Assembly (NCBI GenBank): GCA_937873495.1 | Contig: CALMXZ010000002.1 | Location: 124,001 to 188,000 of the forward strand | Source: an uncultured Trueperaceae bacterium | Lineage (GTDB): Bacteria; Deinococcota; Deinococci; Deinococcales; Trueperaceae | Direction: 5' to 3' | Length of the DNA stretch: 64,000 nt | Shown here: piece after piece, positions 1-9,749 of the stretch | Numbering within the stretch: position 1 is the first letter of the stretch | Layout of the letters: each line of letters starts with the position of its first letter | The notes under the pieces: model-generated | The model's database searches: none | The model's input: only the letters and a program-made list of their open reading frames with translations | Told to the model about the DNA's origin: nothing | Translations under genes and position numbers: made by a program

Positions 1-734
1 TCGCCACGCACACGCGTGAGACGATCTTCACGGCGCCGCCGCCGCTGCTCTTCGGCGACGCGCTCCAGCGCAACTACGAGGGGCTCGTCGCCACCCTCCC
101 CTTCTGGCGCAACATGTGGAACAGCGTCTACGTGGCGGGCATGGCGACCGTCACGACCCTGTTCTTCTGCTCCCTGGCCGGCTTCGCCTTCGCCCTCTAC
201 GAGTTCAGGGGCCGCAACCTGCTCTTCGGCTTCCTCGTGGCTTCGCTGACGTTCCCCCAGCTCCTGAACATCATCCCGTACTACCTCATCATCGACTTCA
301 TCGGCTGGCTCGACACCCCGCGCGCCCTCTGGTTCCCCGGCATGGCGAGCGCCTTCGGCATCTTCCTGATGCGCCAGTACATCGCCTCGGCCATCAACCG
401 CGACTTGCTCGACGCCGCGAGGATCGACGGCGCCACGGAGTTCCGTATCTACTGGAGCGTCGCGCTTCCCCTCATACGGCCGGCGCTCGCCACGCTCGCC
501 CTCCTCACGTTCATCGGCCAGTGGAACAACTTCCTCGGCCCGCTCGTCATCCTGCGCAGCCGCGCGACCTTCACGCTGCCGCTCGCCCTACGCTCGCTGC
601 AAGGGCTGGTCAACACGGACTGGGGCGTCGTCATCCTCGGCACGGCCCTGGCGGTCGTGCCGCTCCTGGTGCTCTTCTTCTTCGCCTCGCGTCAGGTGAT
701 CGAGGGGCTGACGGCCGGGGCTGTCAAAGGCTGA
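1..734 (+). CDS. Carbohydrate ABC transporter permease, MalG type (5' truncated by window)
   Basis: The reading frame is open from base 3 to the TGA at 732-734, so the 5' part of the gene lies outside the window. The visible part has several membrane segments and the binding-protein-dependent permease EAA loop (DAARIDGATEF...LPLIRPALATLALL) that docks on the ATPase. The QWNNFLGPLVILRS stretch is typical of MalG/UgpE-like inner-membrane permeases for oligosaccharides. It overlaps the next gene by one base (TGATG), and two glycosidases follow, so it probably imports the oligosaccharide that these enzymes act on. The substrate cannot be read from the sequence. Confidence 0.9.
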   Translation, partial: ATHTRETIFTAPPPLLFGDALQRNYEGLVATLPFWRNMWNSVYVAGMATVTTLFFCSLAGFAFALYEFRGRNLLFGFLVASLTFPQLLNIIPYYLIIDFIGWLDTPRALWFPGMASAFGIFLMRQYIASAINRDLLDAARIDGATEFRIYWSVALPLIRPALATLALLTFIGQWNNFLGPLVILRSRATFTLPLALRSLQGLVNTDWGVVILGTALAVVPLLVLFFFASRQVIEGLTAGAVKG

Positions 735-2068
735 TGGCCGGCGCCGGAGCGGGCGTTACCCGTGCGGGGCGCGGCGCCAAGCGTCGCCGTGGGGCTGCTC
801 GCCTCGTGGCCGCTCTGGGCGCGGCGGCTTTCCTCGTCCCTGGCGCCCACGCCCAGGCCACGGTGTGGGTCGGCGCAGGCACGGGCCTGCGCATCGCGGA
901 GCAGGCGCTGAGCGGCTTCAACTACGGCAACTCCATGCGCGTGGTGGGGTGGGAGGAGCGGTTCGCGGCCCTAGGCGTCACGTCGTTGCGCTTCCCGCCC
1001 GGCAACGTAGCCGACGAGCAGCCGCTCAACGACGCGGCCGTCGCCGCGCTCGGGGTGAACTGGGAGCTGCTCGGCAGGCCCGAGGTCACGTTCGTCGCCA
1101 ACCTCTTCACCGGCAGCCCGGGCGAGACCGCCGCGTCGGCGCGCCTCCTCACGGCGGCCGGCATCGACGTCACGCTCTGGGAGATCGGCAACGAGCCCGA
1201 CCTCTACGCCGCCAACAGGCTCGACCCGTCGTGGACGCCCGAGCGCTACTGCGCCGCCTTCCGCGAGCACGGCGCCGCGCTGCGGGAGGTCATGCCGGGG
1301 GCGCGCCTGGCCGGCCCCGGCGTGTCGGGCGCGCGGCCGGGCGGCATGGTCTACCTGGCTGAGGTCCTGCGCCTATGCGGTGACGTCATCGACGTCCTCA
1401 CCTTCCACGTCTACCCGACTGACGGCACCTGGAGCGACGCCGCCGCGTTGGCCACCGCCGACCTCGTCACGGGCGAACTCGAACGCGTGGCGGCTTGGCT
1501 CGCCGACCGGGACGCCAACCCGCTCGGCTATGAGCGCCACATCGAGGTAGGTGTCACCGAGTTCGGGCTGTCGTGGCGCACGAACAACTTCCATCATCTG
1601 GAGGACATGACCGCCGCCCTGTGGCTGGCCGACACGCTCGGCCGCATGGCGACCGGCGGAGTGGCGATCGGCCACTACTTCGCCCTGCAGGCGATGGGCG
1701 GTCACGGCCTGATCGATTCGAGCGGTTGGGTGCGGCCGACCTACCACGTCTACGCCCTCCTGGCCGGCTTCCGCGGTGAGGTGCTCGAGACGGCGGTCGC
1801 GGGCGCCCCCGGCCTCACCGCCTACGCGGCCACGGAGGACGGCGGCATGAGCGTCCTCGTCGTGAACCTGTCGGGGGACGCCATCACCGTCGCGCTCGAG
1901 CTACCGGCGGGCGCGCCGAACGAGTTCGAGGCGCGCATGTTGAACGACACCACCTTCGATCGGTTCGACGGGCCGAGCGCGGGCGCCTACGCCGCCGGCA
2001 CGGAGCTGGCGGTGCCTGCCATGACCATCGTCATATTGCGAAGCGCGTCTCCTAAGAGCGAGGAGTGA
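734..2068 (+). CDS. Secreted clan GH-A glycoside hydrolase (arabinofuranosidase/glucuronidase-like)
   Basis: 444 aa. The ATG at 734 overlaps the permease stop. The N-terminus is Arg-rich followed by a hydrophobic stretch ending in an AHA signal-peptidase site near residue 40, so export is likely. The barrel carries WEIGNEPD (candidate acid/base Glu154) and VTEFGLSW (candidate nucleophile Glu276), the paired glutamates of clan GH-A, and ends in a beta-rich domain. Family-level assignment (GH51, GH79, GH39 or GH30) is not possible by eye. Co-transcription with a sugar permease and a GH1 enzyme suggests stepwise breakdown of a plant or microbial polysaccharide. Confidence 0.7.
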   Translation: MAGAGAGVTRAGRGAKRRRGAARLVAALGAAAFLVPGAHAQATVWVGAGTGLRIAEQALSGFNYGNSMRVVGWEERFAALGVTSLRFPPGNVADEQPLNDAAVAALGVNWELLGRPEVTFVANLFTGSPGETAASARLLTAAGIDVTLWEIGNEPDLYAANRLDPSWTPERYCAAFREHGAALREVMPGARLAGPGVSGARPGGMVYLAEVLRLCGDVIDVLTFHVYPTDGTWSDAAALATADLVTGELERVAAWLADRDANPLGYERHIEVGVTEFGLSWRTNNFHHLEDMTAALWLADTLGRMATGGVAIGHYFALQAMGGHGLIDSSGWVRPTYHVYALLAGFRGEVLETAVAGAPGLTAYAATEDGGMSVLVVNLSGDAITVALELPAGAPNEFEARMLNDTTFDRFDGPSAGAYAAGTELAVPAMTIVILRSASPKSEE

Positions 2069-2071
2069 TGC

Positions 2072-3400
2072 ATGATCGACCGCACGGCCTTCCCTGAGGA
2101 CTTCACCTGGGGTGTCGCCACGTCTTCCTACCAGATCGAGGGCTCGACCGACGCGGACGGCGCCGGGCCGTCCATCTGGAGCACGTTCTGCGCAGAACCC
2201 GGGCGGATCGTCGACGGCTCGGACGGCGCGGTGGCCTGCGACCACTACCGCCGTTGGGGGAGCGACCTCGACCTCATCAAGGAGCTGGGCGTGACCGCCT
2301 ACCGCTTCTCGCTGAGTTGGCCGCGCATCCTGCCGGAGGGTAGGGGCCGCGTCGAGCAGCGCGGGCTCGACTTCTACGACCGCCTCGTCGACGGGCTGCT
2401 GGAGCGCGGCATCGAGCCGTGGGCCACCCTCTACCACTGGGACCTGCCGCAGGCGCTGCAAGACGTCGGCGGCTGGCCGGAGCGCTCTACCGCCTACGCA
2501 TTCGCCGACTACGCCGACCTCGTCACGGCCCGGCTCGGCGACCGCGTGCGCGCGTGGGCCACCCTCAACGAGCCGTGGTGCAGCGCCTTCCTCGGCTACG
2601 AGGCCGGCGAGCACGCCCCCGGCCTGCGGAGCCGCAGTCACCACCTGCAGGCGTCGCACCACCTGCTCCTCGCGCACGGGCTCGCCCTCCCCCGCATGCG
2701 GAGCAACGCCCCCGGCTCGCTGCACGGCATCGTCCTCAACCTGAACCCGAGCTACCCGGCGAGTCTGGACCCGGCGGACGTCGCCGCGGCGCGCCGCTTC
2801 GACGGCTTCTTCAACCGCTGGTACCTCGACCCCGTGCTGCGCGGCTCCTACCCGGACGACGTCTGGAGCGACTACGGGCCGGCGGTCCCGCGCGTCGAGC
2901 CTGGCGACATGGAGACGATCGGCGCTCCCATCGACTTCCTCGGGGTGAACTACTACAGCAGGACGGTGGTGGCCGACGCGCCGGGCGCCCCGTGGCCCGC
3001 CACGCGCGACGTCGGGTTGTCCGTGCCACGCACGGCCATGGGCTGGGAGGTAAGGCCGCAAGCCTTGACCGAGCTCTTGGTGCGCTTGGGGCGCGACTAC
3101 CGTTTGCCGCCCGTCCACATCACGGAGAACGGCGCGGCGTACGAGGACGTCGAAGAGGGCGGCTTCGTCTCCGACCCCGAACGCGTCGACTACCTGCGCG
3201 CGCACCTGGCCGCCGTGGCGGACGCCGCCGCGGCCGGCGCGCCCGTCGCCGGCTACTTCGCGTGGAGCCTCCTCGACAACTTCGAATGGGCGCAAGGCTA
3301 CACGCGGCGCTTCGGTCTGGTGCACGTCGACTTCGCGAACCAGCGCCGCAGCCTCAAGGAGAGCGCTCGCTGGTACCAGCGCTTCCTGGCCGGGGGCTGA
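2072..3400 (+). CDS. Beta-glucosidase, GH1 family
   Basis: 442 aa, the usual length for bacterial GH1 enzymes. The start has an AGGAG at 2061-2065. It begins with the family signature FPEDFTWGVATSSYQIEG, has TLNEPW with acid/base Glu167 and ITENGAA with nucleophile Glu352, and ends with the substrate-binding SLLDNFEWAQGY segment. There is no signal peptide, so it should act in the cytoplasm on beta-linked disaccharides or oligosaccharides brought in by the upstream ABC transporter. It is the last gene of the sugar operon; the next gene has its own promoter-like box. Confidence 0.95.
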   Translation: MIDRTAFPEDFTWGVATSSYQIEGSTDADGAGPSIWSTFCAEPGRIVDGSDGAVACDHYRRWGSDLDLIKELGVTAYRFSLSWPRILPEGRGRVEQRGLDFYDRLVDGLLERGIEPWATLYHWDLPQALQDVGGWPERSTAYAFADYADLVTARLGDRVRAWATLNEPWCSAFLGYEAGEHAPGLRSRSHHLQASHHLLLAHGLALPRMRSNAPGSLHGIVLNLNPSYPASLDPADVAAARRFDGFFNRWYLDPVLRGSYPDDVWSDYGPAVPRVEPGDMETIGAPIDFLGVNYYSRTVVADAPGAPWPATRDVGLSVPRTAMGWEVRPQALTELLVRLGRDYRLPPVHITENGAAYEDVEEGGFVSDPERVDYLRAHLAAVADAAAAGAPVAGYFAWSLLDNFEWAQGYTRRFGLVHVDFANQRRSLKESARWYQRFLAGG

Positions 3401-3448
3401 CGCTTAAGGAAGTGTATTGTTCTACCCCGGCCGGAAGCCCACGGCTGT

Positions 3449-3461
3449 TACAGTGACTGCC
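3449..3461 (+). promoter_or_regulatory. -10 box TACAGT of mglB, leaderless type
   Basis: TACAGT at 3449-3454 lies 7 nt before the ATG at 3462. This is the spacing seen at many other genes in this window and implies that transcription starts at or next to the start codon. No good -35 is visible at 16-18 bp. Confidence 0.5.
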
Positions 3462-3962
3462 ATGCTCGAGCCGTCCCTCGACCTCTACGGCACCACGTTC
3501 GATACGGTCGACGGCATCCTGCGCGAGCTGCTCGCCAAGAGCAGGGCTCGTTACGCCCTCATCATCGACCACAAGGGTTTCGTGCTCATGCACGCGCGCT
3601 CGCTGTGGGCGCCCAAGCCGCCGTCGCTCGACTCGTTCGCGACCCTGGTGGCCTCCAACTACGCCGCGAACCGCGCCATCGCCAACCTCTTCGGCGAAGC
3701 CGGGTTCAGGGAGACGGTCCAGCAGGGCGCCGAGGTTGGCACCTACCTCGAGGAGCTCGGCAGCGAGGCCCTGCTCGCCACGGTGTTCGACTCGACCGCC
3801 CAGCTCGGGCGTGTGAAGCTCGCGGCCAAGCACGCCGCGGACGCCATCCGGGTCGCCCTGGAAGGCGCGACGGAGGCGCCGCCAAGCATGCGGTTCGACG
3901 CTGAGTTCCAGCAGGACGCCACGGCGCTCCTCGACGGCCTCTTCGGTGCGAGGGACAGATGA
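3462..3962 (+). CDS. mglB: MglB-like roadblock protein, GAP of MglA
   Basis: 166 aa from the ATG at 3462; an in-frame TTG at 3417 lies upstream of the promoter box and is not favoured. The protein starts with a helix and then the Roadblock/LC7 fold (about residues 10-115), with a C-terminal extension. In Thermus and Myxococcus MglB dimers bind MglA-GTP and stimulate GTP hydrolysis, controlling polarity or motility. Its ATGA overlap with mglA supports complex formation. The assignment rests on the fold plus the adjacent MglA-type GTPase. Confidence 0.85.
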   Translation: MLEPSLDLYGTTFDTVDGILRELLAKSRARYALIIDHKGFVLMHARSLWAPKPPSLDSFATLVASNYAANRAIANLFGEAGFRETVQQGAEVGTYLEELGSEALLATVFDSTAQLGRVKLAAKHAADAIRVALEGATEAPPSMRFDAEFQQDATALLDGLFGARDR

Positions 3963-4549
3963 GCACGATCAACTTCTCCGCGCGCGAGATCAACTTCAAG
4001 ATCGTCTACTACGGTCCGGGCCTCTCCGGCAAGACGACGAACCTCAAGCAGATCTACCAGCAGGTGCCGGCCGAGGCCAAAGGCGAGATGGTGTCGTTGG
4101 CCACGGAGGACGAGCGCACGCTGTTCTTCGACTTCCTGCCCCTCGACCTCGGCAAGGTCAACGGCTTCAAGACGCGCTTCCACCTCTACACGGTGCCCGG
4201 CCAGGTCTTCTACAACTCCTCGCGCAAGCTGATCCTGCGCGGCGTCGACGGCGTCGTGTTCGTCGCCGACTCGTCCATGGCCCGCCTGCGTGCGAACGCC
4301 GAGAGCCTGCGCAACCTGCGCGAGAACCTCCAGGAGTACAACCTGCGCCTCGCCGACGTGCCTTACGTCATCCAGGCCAACAAGCGCGACGTGCCGGATG
4401 CGATCGGCATGGACGCGCTCAAGGCCGTGCTGGACCGCGAGGGCAAGGTGCAGTTCTACGAGGCCGTCGCCTCCAACTTCGAGGGCGTGTTCGAGCCCCT
4501 CAGGGGCGTGGCGACCATGGTCCTCGAGAAGCTGGCCCAGAAGGCCTGA
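3959..4549 (+). CDS. mglA: MglA-type small Ras-like GTPase
   Basis: 196 aa, the same size as Thermus MglA. The P-loop GPGLSGKTT (about residues 20-28), an [18 protein letters not shown] switch region, the TVPGQVFY switch II and the QANKRD nucleotide-specificity motif are all present. The Gly-Leu-Ser P-loop variation is characteristic of the MglA family rather than of Ras. It acts as a cytoplasmic GTP switch for polar localisation. It overlaps mglB by 4 nt. Confidence 0.93.
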   Translation: MSTINFSAREINFKIVYYGPGLSGKTTNLKQIYQQVPAEAKGEMVSLATEDERTLFFDFLPLDLGKVNGFKTRFHLYTVPGQVFYNSSRKLILRGVDGVVFVADSSMARLRANAESLRNLRENLQEYNLRLADVPYVIQANKRDVPDAIGMDALKAVLDREGKVQFYEAVASNFEGVFEPLRGVATMVLEKLAQKA

Positions 4550-4600
4550 GCGTTAGCCGGAACCACACCTGGACGGCCGAAACGGCCTCGGGGTGCGTGC

Positions 4601-4613
4601 TATGTTCGACCCG
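4601..4613 (+). promoter_or_regulatory. -10 box TATGTT of gcvT, leaderless type
   Basis: TATGTT at 4601-4606 is followed by 7 nt and then the ATG at 4614. It decides the gcvT start: the in-frame ATG at 4602 would lie inside the -10 element. No glycine-riboswitch-like structure fits in the 64-nt gap. Confidence 0.5.
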
Positions 4614-5675
<1,062 letters not shown>

Positions 5676-5724
5676 TGCTGGCAGTACACGTGCGGCACAG
5701 CGCCGCTTCCCTTAGGAGCAGGAC

Positions 5725-6111
5725 ATGAAGACACCGACAGAACTGCGTTACGCCGAGTCACACGAGTGGGTCGCCTTGGACGGCGGCACGGCCACCGTCG
5801 GCATCACGGATTTCGCTCAGGACCAGCTCGGGGACGTCGTCTTCGTCGAGCTTCCGGAGGTAGGGCGGCGGGTGAGCAGAGGCGAGCAGATGGCGGTCAT
5901 CGAGTCCGTCAAGACGGCCTCCGACATCTACGCCCCCGTCTCCGGCGTGATCGAGGCCGTCAACGACGCGCTGGATGGGCAGCCGGAGCTGATCAACTCC
6001 GAACCGTACGGCGGCGGTTGGCTGGTGCGCATCGGGCTCTCCGACGCTGGCGAACTGGGCAGCCTGCTGGACGCGGCGGCCTACGCGGCGAGCGCCTCCG
6101 AGGAGCACTGA
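5725..6111 (+). CDS. gcvH: Glycine cleavage H protein
   Basis: 128 aa. AGGAG lies 7 nt upstream of the ATG. HEWV near the N-terminus, the [12 protein letters not shown] motif with lipoyl-accepting Lys63, and [12 protein letters not shown] near the C-terminus define GcvH. It shuttles the aminomethyl group from the P protein to the T protein. Its stop is directly followed by the GTG of gcvPA. Confidence 0.97.
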   Translation: MKTPTELRYAESHEWVALDGGTATVGITDFAQDQLGDVVFVELPEVGRRVSRGEQMAVIESVKTASDIYAPVSGVIEAVNDALDGQPELINSEPYGGGWLVRIGLSDAGELGSLLDAAAYAASASEEH

Positions 6112-7461
6112 GTGCGCTACATCCCGCACACGCGGGAGGACGTCGAGCGCGCGCTGGCCAAGGTCGGCGCGCCTTCTATCGACGCCCTCTTCGCGGACCT
6201 GCCGCAGGAGCTGCAAGACCCCGACATCCAGGTGCCGGCCGGCATGGACGAGGCGAGCCTGCTCGCGCACCTGCGGGCGTTGGCGGCCAAGAACCGGCCT
6301 GAGGGCCCGAACTTCCTCGGCGGCGGCGCGCGCAGGCATTTCACGCCCTCCGTCACGGCCCACCTTGCCATGCAGAGCGAGTTCGTCACCGCCTACACGC
6401 CGTACCAGCCGGAAGTGGCCCAGGGCATCCTGCAGGCCACCTTCGAGTACCAGACCATCATGGCCGAGCTGACTGGCCTGCCCGTCAGCAACGCGAGCAT
6501 GTACGACGGTGCCAGCGCCGTGGCCGAGGGCGTGCTCCTCGCCATGCGCCAGACGGGCCGCGACCGGGTGTTCGTCAGCCGCGGCGTGCACCCCGAGACG
6601 CGCGCCGTCATCGCCACCTACCTGGCCGCCCTCGACCTGGAGCTCGAGCTCGTCGACCTCGACCCGTACACGACGCCGGCGCCCGGCGTGACGGACGACG
6701 TTGCCTGCGTCGTCGCCCAGCAGCCCAACTACCTTGGCTACGTCGAGGACATGCCTGCGCTCGTCGACGCCGCCCACGCGGCGGGCGCACTGCTCGTCGC
6801 CGCGGTCGACCCACTGAGCCTCGCCGTCCTTGCCCCTCCGGGCGAGTACGGCGCCGACATCGCCGCCGGCGACGGCCAGACGCTCGGCAACCCCCTCAAC
6901 TTCGGCGGTCCGGCGTTCGGGTTCATGGTCGTCGGCGAGGAGCTCATCAGGCAGTTCCCTGGTCGCCTCGTCGGCGAGACGGTCGACGTCGATGGCAAGC
7001 GGGCCTTCGTGCTAACGTTGCAGGCCCGCGAGCAGCACATCCGCAGGTCGAAGGCCAAGTCGAACATCTGCTCCAACCACCAACTGACGGCCATCATGGC
7101 CGCCATCAACGTCGCCGCCCTCGGGCCGACCGGCCTGCGCGACCTGGCCGTCGGCTCCGTCGTCAACGCCCACAAGCTCGCGGACGCTCTGAGCGCTGCC
7201 GGCTTCGCGCCGCGCGTCGAGGCGCGCTTCTTCAACGAGTTCGTCCTGCCCGTCGGCCAACCGCCGGCCAAGCTCCGCTCGGCGCTGGCGCGGGCCGGCG
7301 TGCACGCCGGGGTGGCGGCGCCGGCCGAGTACGGCTTCGGCGACGCCATCATCCTCAGCGCGACGGAGAGCACCACGACGGCGGACATCGAAGCCCTGGT
7401 GACGGCGCTGCTCGCTTGTGACGCAGGGCGCGCGCGCGCGCTGGAGGCCGACCATGCCTGA
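6112..7461 (+). CDS. gcvPA: Glycine dehydrogenase (decarboxylating) subunit 1
   Basis: 449 aa, the N-terminal half of the split P protein. GTG start at 6112 immediately after the gcvH stop, with GAGGAG six nt upstream. It begins RYIPHT and includes FLGGGARRHF, TPYQPE, NASMYDGASAVAEG and SKAKSNICSNHQL, typical of GcvPA. It lacks the PLP-binding lysine, which is in the partner subunit. The split alpha2/beta2 form, as in Thermus, is used here instead of the long single-chain P protein. Confidence 0.95.
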   Translation: MRYIPHTREDVERALAKVGAPSIDALFADLPQELQDPDIQVPAGMDEASLLAHLRALAAKNRPEGPNFLGGGARRHFTPSVTAHLAMQSEFVTAYTPYQPEVAQGILQATFEYQTIMAELTGLPVSNASMYDGASAVAEGVLLAMRQTGRDRVFVSRGVHPETRAVIATYLAALDLELELVDLDPYTTPAPGVTDDVACVVAQQPNYLGYVEDMPALVDAAHAAGALLVAAVDPLSLAVLAPPGEYGADIAAGDGQTLGNPLNFGGPAFGFMVVGEELIRQFPGRLVGETVDVDGKRAFVLTLQAREQHIRRSKAKSNICSNHQLTAIMAAINVAALGPTGLRDLAVGSVVNAHKLADALSAAGFAPRVEARFFNEFVLPVGQPPAKLRSALARAGVHAGVAAPAEYGFGDAIILSATESTTTADIEALVTALLACDAGRARALEADHA

Positions 7462-8914
7462 GAGCTCCGGGGTGCACGCGCGACTCCCCCTCATCTTCGA
7501 ACGGTCAAGGGCCGGGCGCAGGGCCTCCCAGCCCCCCGCGCCCGAGCAGGCCGACCTCGCCGCCCTCCTCGGCGCCGACAACCTCCGCCGAGCCCAGCCG
7601 CGCCTACCCGAGGTCAGCGAGCTCGACCTGGTCCGGCACTACACGCAGCTCGCGCATCGCCAGATGAGCATCGACGCCAACATCTACCCGCTCGGCAGCT
7701 GCACCATGAAGTACAACCCCAAGGTCAACGAGGAGGCGGCCAAGCTCTTCCAGGACCTCCACCCGTACCAGGCCGAGGAGACGGTGCAGGGCGCGTTGCA
7801 GCTCCTCTTCGAACTGCAGGGTGACCTCGCGACGATCACGGGCATGGATGCCGTCAGCCTCCAGCCCGCAGCCGGCGCGCACGGCGAGCTGGCCGGCATC
7901 CTGATGATCAGGGCGTACCACCGCGCACGCGGCGAGGGTGCGCAGCGGCGCATCGTCCTCGTACCGGACGGCGCCCACGGCACCAACCCGGCCACCGCCG
8001 CCATGGCCGGTTACGACGTCGTCGAGGTGCCGACCGGCCCCGACGGCGAGGTCGACCTCGCGGCGTTGCAGGCGCGCCTGACGCCCGAGGTCGCGGCCGT
8101 CATGCTCACGAACCCCAACACGCTCGGGCTCTTCGAGCGGCGCATCGTCGAGATCGCCGAAGCCGCGCACGCGGTCGGCGCCCAGCTCTACTACGACGGC
8201 GCCAACCTCAACGCCATCGTCGGGAGGGCGAGGCCGGGCGACATGGGCTTCGACGTCGTGCACCTCAACCTGCACAAGACCTTCACCACTCCGCACGGCG
8301 GGGGTGGGCCGGGAACCGGACCGGTGGGCGTCAAGGCGCACCTGCGCGAGTTCCTGCCCGTGCCCGTCGTCGCGAAGGACGGCGAGCGCTACTACCTCGA
8401 CGAGGACGCTCCGAACACGATCGGCCGTATGCGCTCGTTCTACGGCAACTTCGGCAACCTCGTGCGGGCTTACACCTACATCCGCTCGCTCGGGCGCGAG
8501 GGGCTGCGCGAGGTCAGCGGCTACGCCGTCCTCAACGCCAACTACCTGCGCATGCGCTTCAAGGAGCTCGGGTTCACCGTGCCCTTCGACCGCGTGAACA
8601 TGCACGAGTTCGTCGCGCAGCCGCCGGCCGGCCTCAAGACGCTCGACATCGCCAAGGCGCAGCTCGACCACGGTATGCACCCGGCGACGGTCTATTTCCC
8701 CCTGATCGTCAAGGAAGCGCTCATGGTGGAGCCGACCGAGACGGAGTCGCTCGAGTCCCTCGACGCCTACGTCGACACCTTGGCCGAGATCCTGGAGCGC
8801 GCGGCCGCCGAACCGGGCTACTTGCGCGGGGCGCCGTACGCCACGCCCGTGCGGCGCCTCGACGAGGTGCGCGCGGCGCGCCAGCCCGTCCTGCGCTACG
8901 ACTTCGAAGGGTAG
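7454..8914 (+). CDS. gcvPB: Glycine dehydrogenase (decarboxylating) subunit 2
   Basis: 486 aa. The ATG at 7454 has GGAGG six nt upstream and overlaps gcvPA by 8 nt, suggesting translational coupling. PLGSCTMKYNPK, QPAAGAHGE, DGAHGTNPA and HLNLHKTF with PLP Lys275, followed by a Gly-rich loop, identify the C-terminal half of the P protein. Together with GcvPA it decarboxylates glycine and loads H protein. An in-frame GTG at 7418 is further from any ribosome-binding site. Confidence 0.96.
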   Translation: MPESSGVHARLPLIFERSRAGRRASQPPAPEQADLAALLGADNLRRAQPRLPEVSELDLVRHYTQLAHRQMSIDANIYPLGSCTMKYNPKVNEEAAKLFQDLHPYQAEETVQGALQLLFELQGDLATITGMDAVSLQPAAGAHGELAGILMIRAYHRARGEGAQRRIVLVPDGAHGTNPATAAMAGYDVVEVPTGPDGEVDLAALQARLTPEVAAVMLTNPNTLGLFERRIVEIAEAAHAVGAQLYYDGANLNAIVGRARPGDMGFDVVHLNLHKTFTTPHGGGGPGTGPVGVKAHLREFLPVPVVAKDGERYYLDEDAPNTIGRMRSFYGNFGNLVRAYTYIRSLGREGLREVSGYAVLNANYLRMRFKELGFTVPFDRVNMHEFVAQPPAGLKTLDIAKAQLDHGMHPATVYFPLIVKEALMVEPTETESLESLDAYVDTLAEILERAAAEPGYLRGAPYATPVRRLDEVRAARQPVLRYDFEG

Positions 8915-8933
8915 AACCAGGCGCAACAAGCGC

Positions 8934-8972
8934 GAGCGGCGCCCCCGACCGAGATGGTCGGGGGCGCCGCTC
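8934..8972. terminator. 17-bp hairpin ending the gcv operon
   Basis: A perfect 17-bp inverted repeat (arms 8934-8950 and 8956-8972, 5-nt loop) lies between convergent gcvPB and erpA. There is no clear T-run on either side, so it may be a bidirectional terminator or an mRNA end stabiliser. Confidence 0.7.
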
Positions 8973-9011
8973 TCTAGGCTCTCGCGGGTCGCTCGGTGCG
9001 CGAAAGCGGCG

Positions 9012-9410
9012 CTAGGCGGCGCAGCCGCTCGAACCGTCGCCGCTCGGGGCGGCCGCGCCGTCCGTCCGGAAGCTGTGGCCGCAACCGCATTCGCTGGAGG
9101 CGTTCGGGTTCTTGACGCTGAAGCCGCCGCCGAGCAGGCTCTCGACGTAGTCGACCCGCGAGCCGCGCAGCAAGGGCCAGCTCCGTTCGTCGACGACGAG
9201 CTTGACGTCGCCCACTTCGAAGACCCGGTCGCCGGCGAGGCGCTGGTCGTCTACGCGCATGCCGTACTGGTAGCCGCTGCAGCCCCCGGACTTCACGAAC
9301 ACCCGGATGGCCGCGTTCTCGTTGCCGTTCCCCTTCAGCAACTGACCGGCCTTCTCTGCGCCGGCGGGGGTCAGGCTCAGGCTGTCGATGTCGGGCGTTG
9401 GCAGTGACAT
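9012..9410 (-). CDS. erpA: A-type iron-sulfur carrier (ErpA/IscA family)
   Basis: 132 aa. The start is the ATG at 9408-9410, 7 nt after a TATCCT box. It has the three metal-binding cysteines of A-type carriers: SGGCSGYQYG (Cys44) and SECGCGHSF (Cys108, Cys110). It delivers Fe-S clusters to apo-proteins in the cytoplasm. The tail after the last cysteines is Gly/Ser-rich and ends SSGCAA. ErpA, IscA and SufA cannot be told apart with certainty by eye; an isolated gene without isc or suf neighbours favours ErpA. Confidence 0.88.
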   Translation of the reverse strand: MSLPTPDIDSLSLTPAGAEKAGQLLKGNGNENAAIRVFVKSGGCSGYQYGMRVDDQRLAGDRVFEVGDVKLVVDERSWPLLRGSRVDYVESLLGGGFSVKNPNASSECGCGHSFRTDGAAAPSGDGSSGCAA

Positions 9411-9423
9411 GCCGACGAGGATA
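9411..9423 (-). promoter_or_regulatory. -10 box TATCCT of erpA, leaderless type
   Basis: On the minus strand TATCCT (9418-9423) is followed by 7 nt and the ATG. The same hexamer and the same spacing occur at nfeD. Confidence 0.5.
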
Positions 9424-9492
9424 CGCCATGGGAGGCGCGGACGATGACGCCTGGGTACGTTCCGCGAGCCTCGAGGCGCCGGCCGCCGAGCC

Positions 9493-9521
9493 TGGACGCG
9501 CGGTCGGCCGCCGGGTATACT
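9493..9521 (+). promoter_or_regulatory. Promoter upstream of tRNA-Trp
   Basis: TGGACG (9493-9498) and TATACT (9516-9521) are separated by 17 bp and match the sigma-A consensus at four and five positions. The tRNA starts about 70 nt further on, which leaves a 5' leader to be trimmed by RNase P. Confidence 0.5.
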
Positions 9522-9595
9522 TCGTTTTCGGCTGGCGCGGCGCGTGTCGCTCACGCGGCGCGGTCGTCTCGCCGGTCGGCATGCGAAGCGCCCAG

Positions 9596-9671
<76 letters not shown>

Positions 9672-9678
9672 GGTCGCC

Positions 9679-9706
9679 ACGGCACCCCAGTACGCTGGGG
9701 TGCCGT
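9679..9706 (+). terminator. Hairpin after tRNA-Trp
   Basis: Perfect 12-bp stem (9679-9690 and 9695-9706) with a TACG tetraloop, 7 nt after the tRNA CCA end. No T-run follows, so it could be a terminator or a 3' processing signal. Confidence 0.6.
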
Positions 9707-9736
9707 CATGCGTCGAGGACGCGCAATCCCCCGTGG

Positions 9737-9749
9737 TATCCTCCAGCGT
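9737..9749 (+). promoter_or_regulatory. -10 box TATCCT of nfeD, leaderless type
   Basis: TATCCT at 9737-9742, 7-nt spacer, GTG start at 9750. This supports the GTG start against longer in-frame openings, which would run back through the tRNA gene. Confidence 0.5.

Noticed and set aside
1901-3325. Long open frame on the minus strand opposite the two glycosidase genes
   Set aside because: Codon pattern and composition are those expected opposite GC-rich genes; it lacks any recognisable domain and crosses two well-supported genes. The same applies to other long antisense frames, for example opposite leuA and the double permease.
3417-3461. Longer mglB start at TTG 3417
   Set aside because: It lies upstream of the likely -10 box at 3449 and would add residues not expected for the Roadblock family.
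4550-4613. Glycine riboswitch before gcvT
   Set aside because: Only 64 nt separate mglA from gcvT, and the promoter box lies 7 nt from the start codon, so there is no room for a tandem glycine aptamer.
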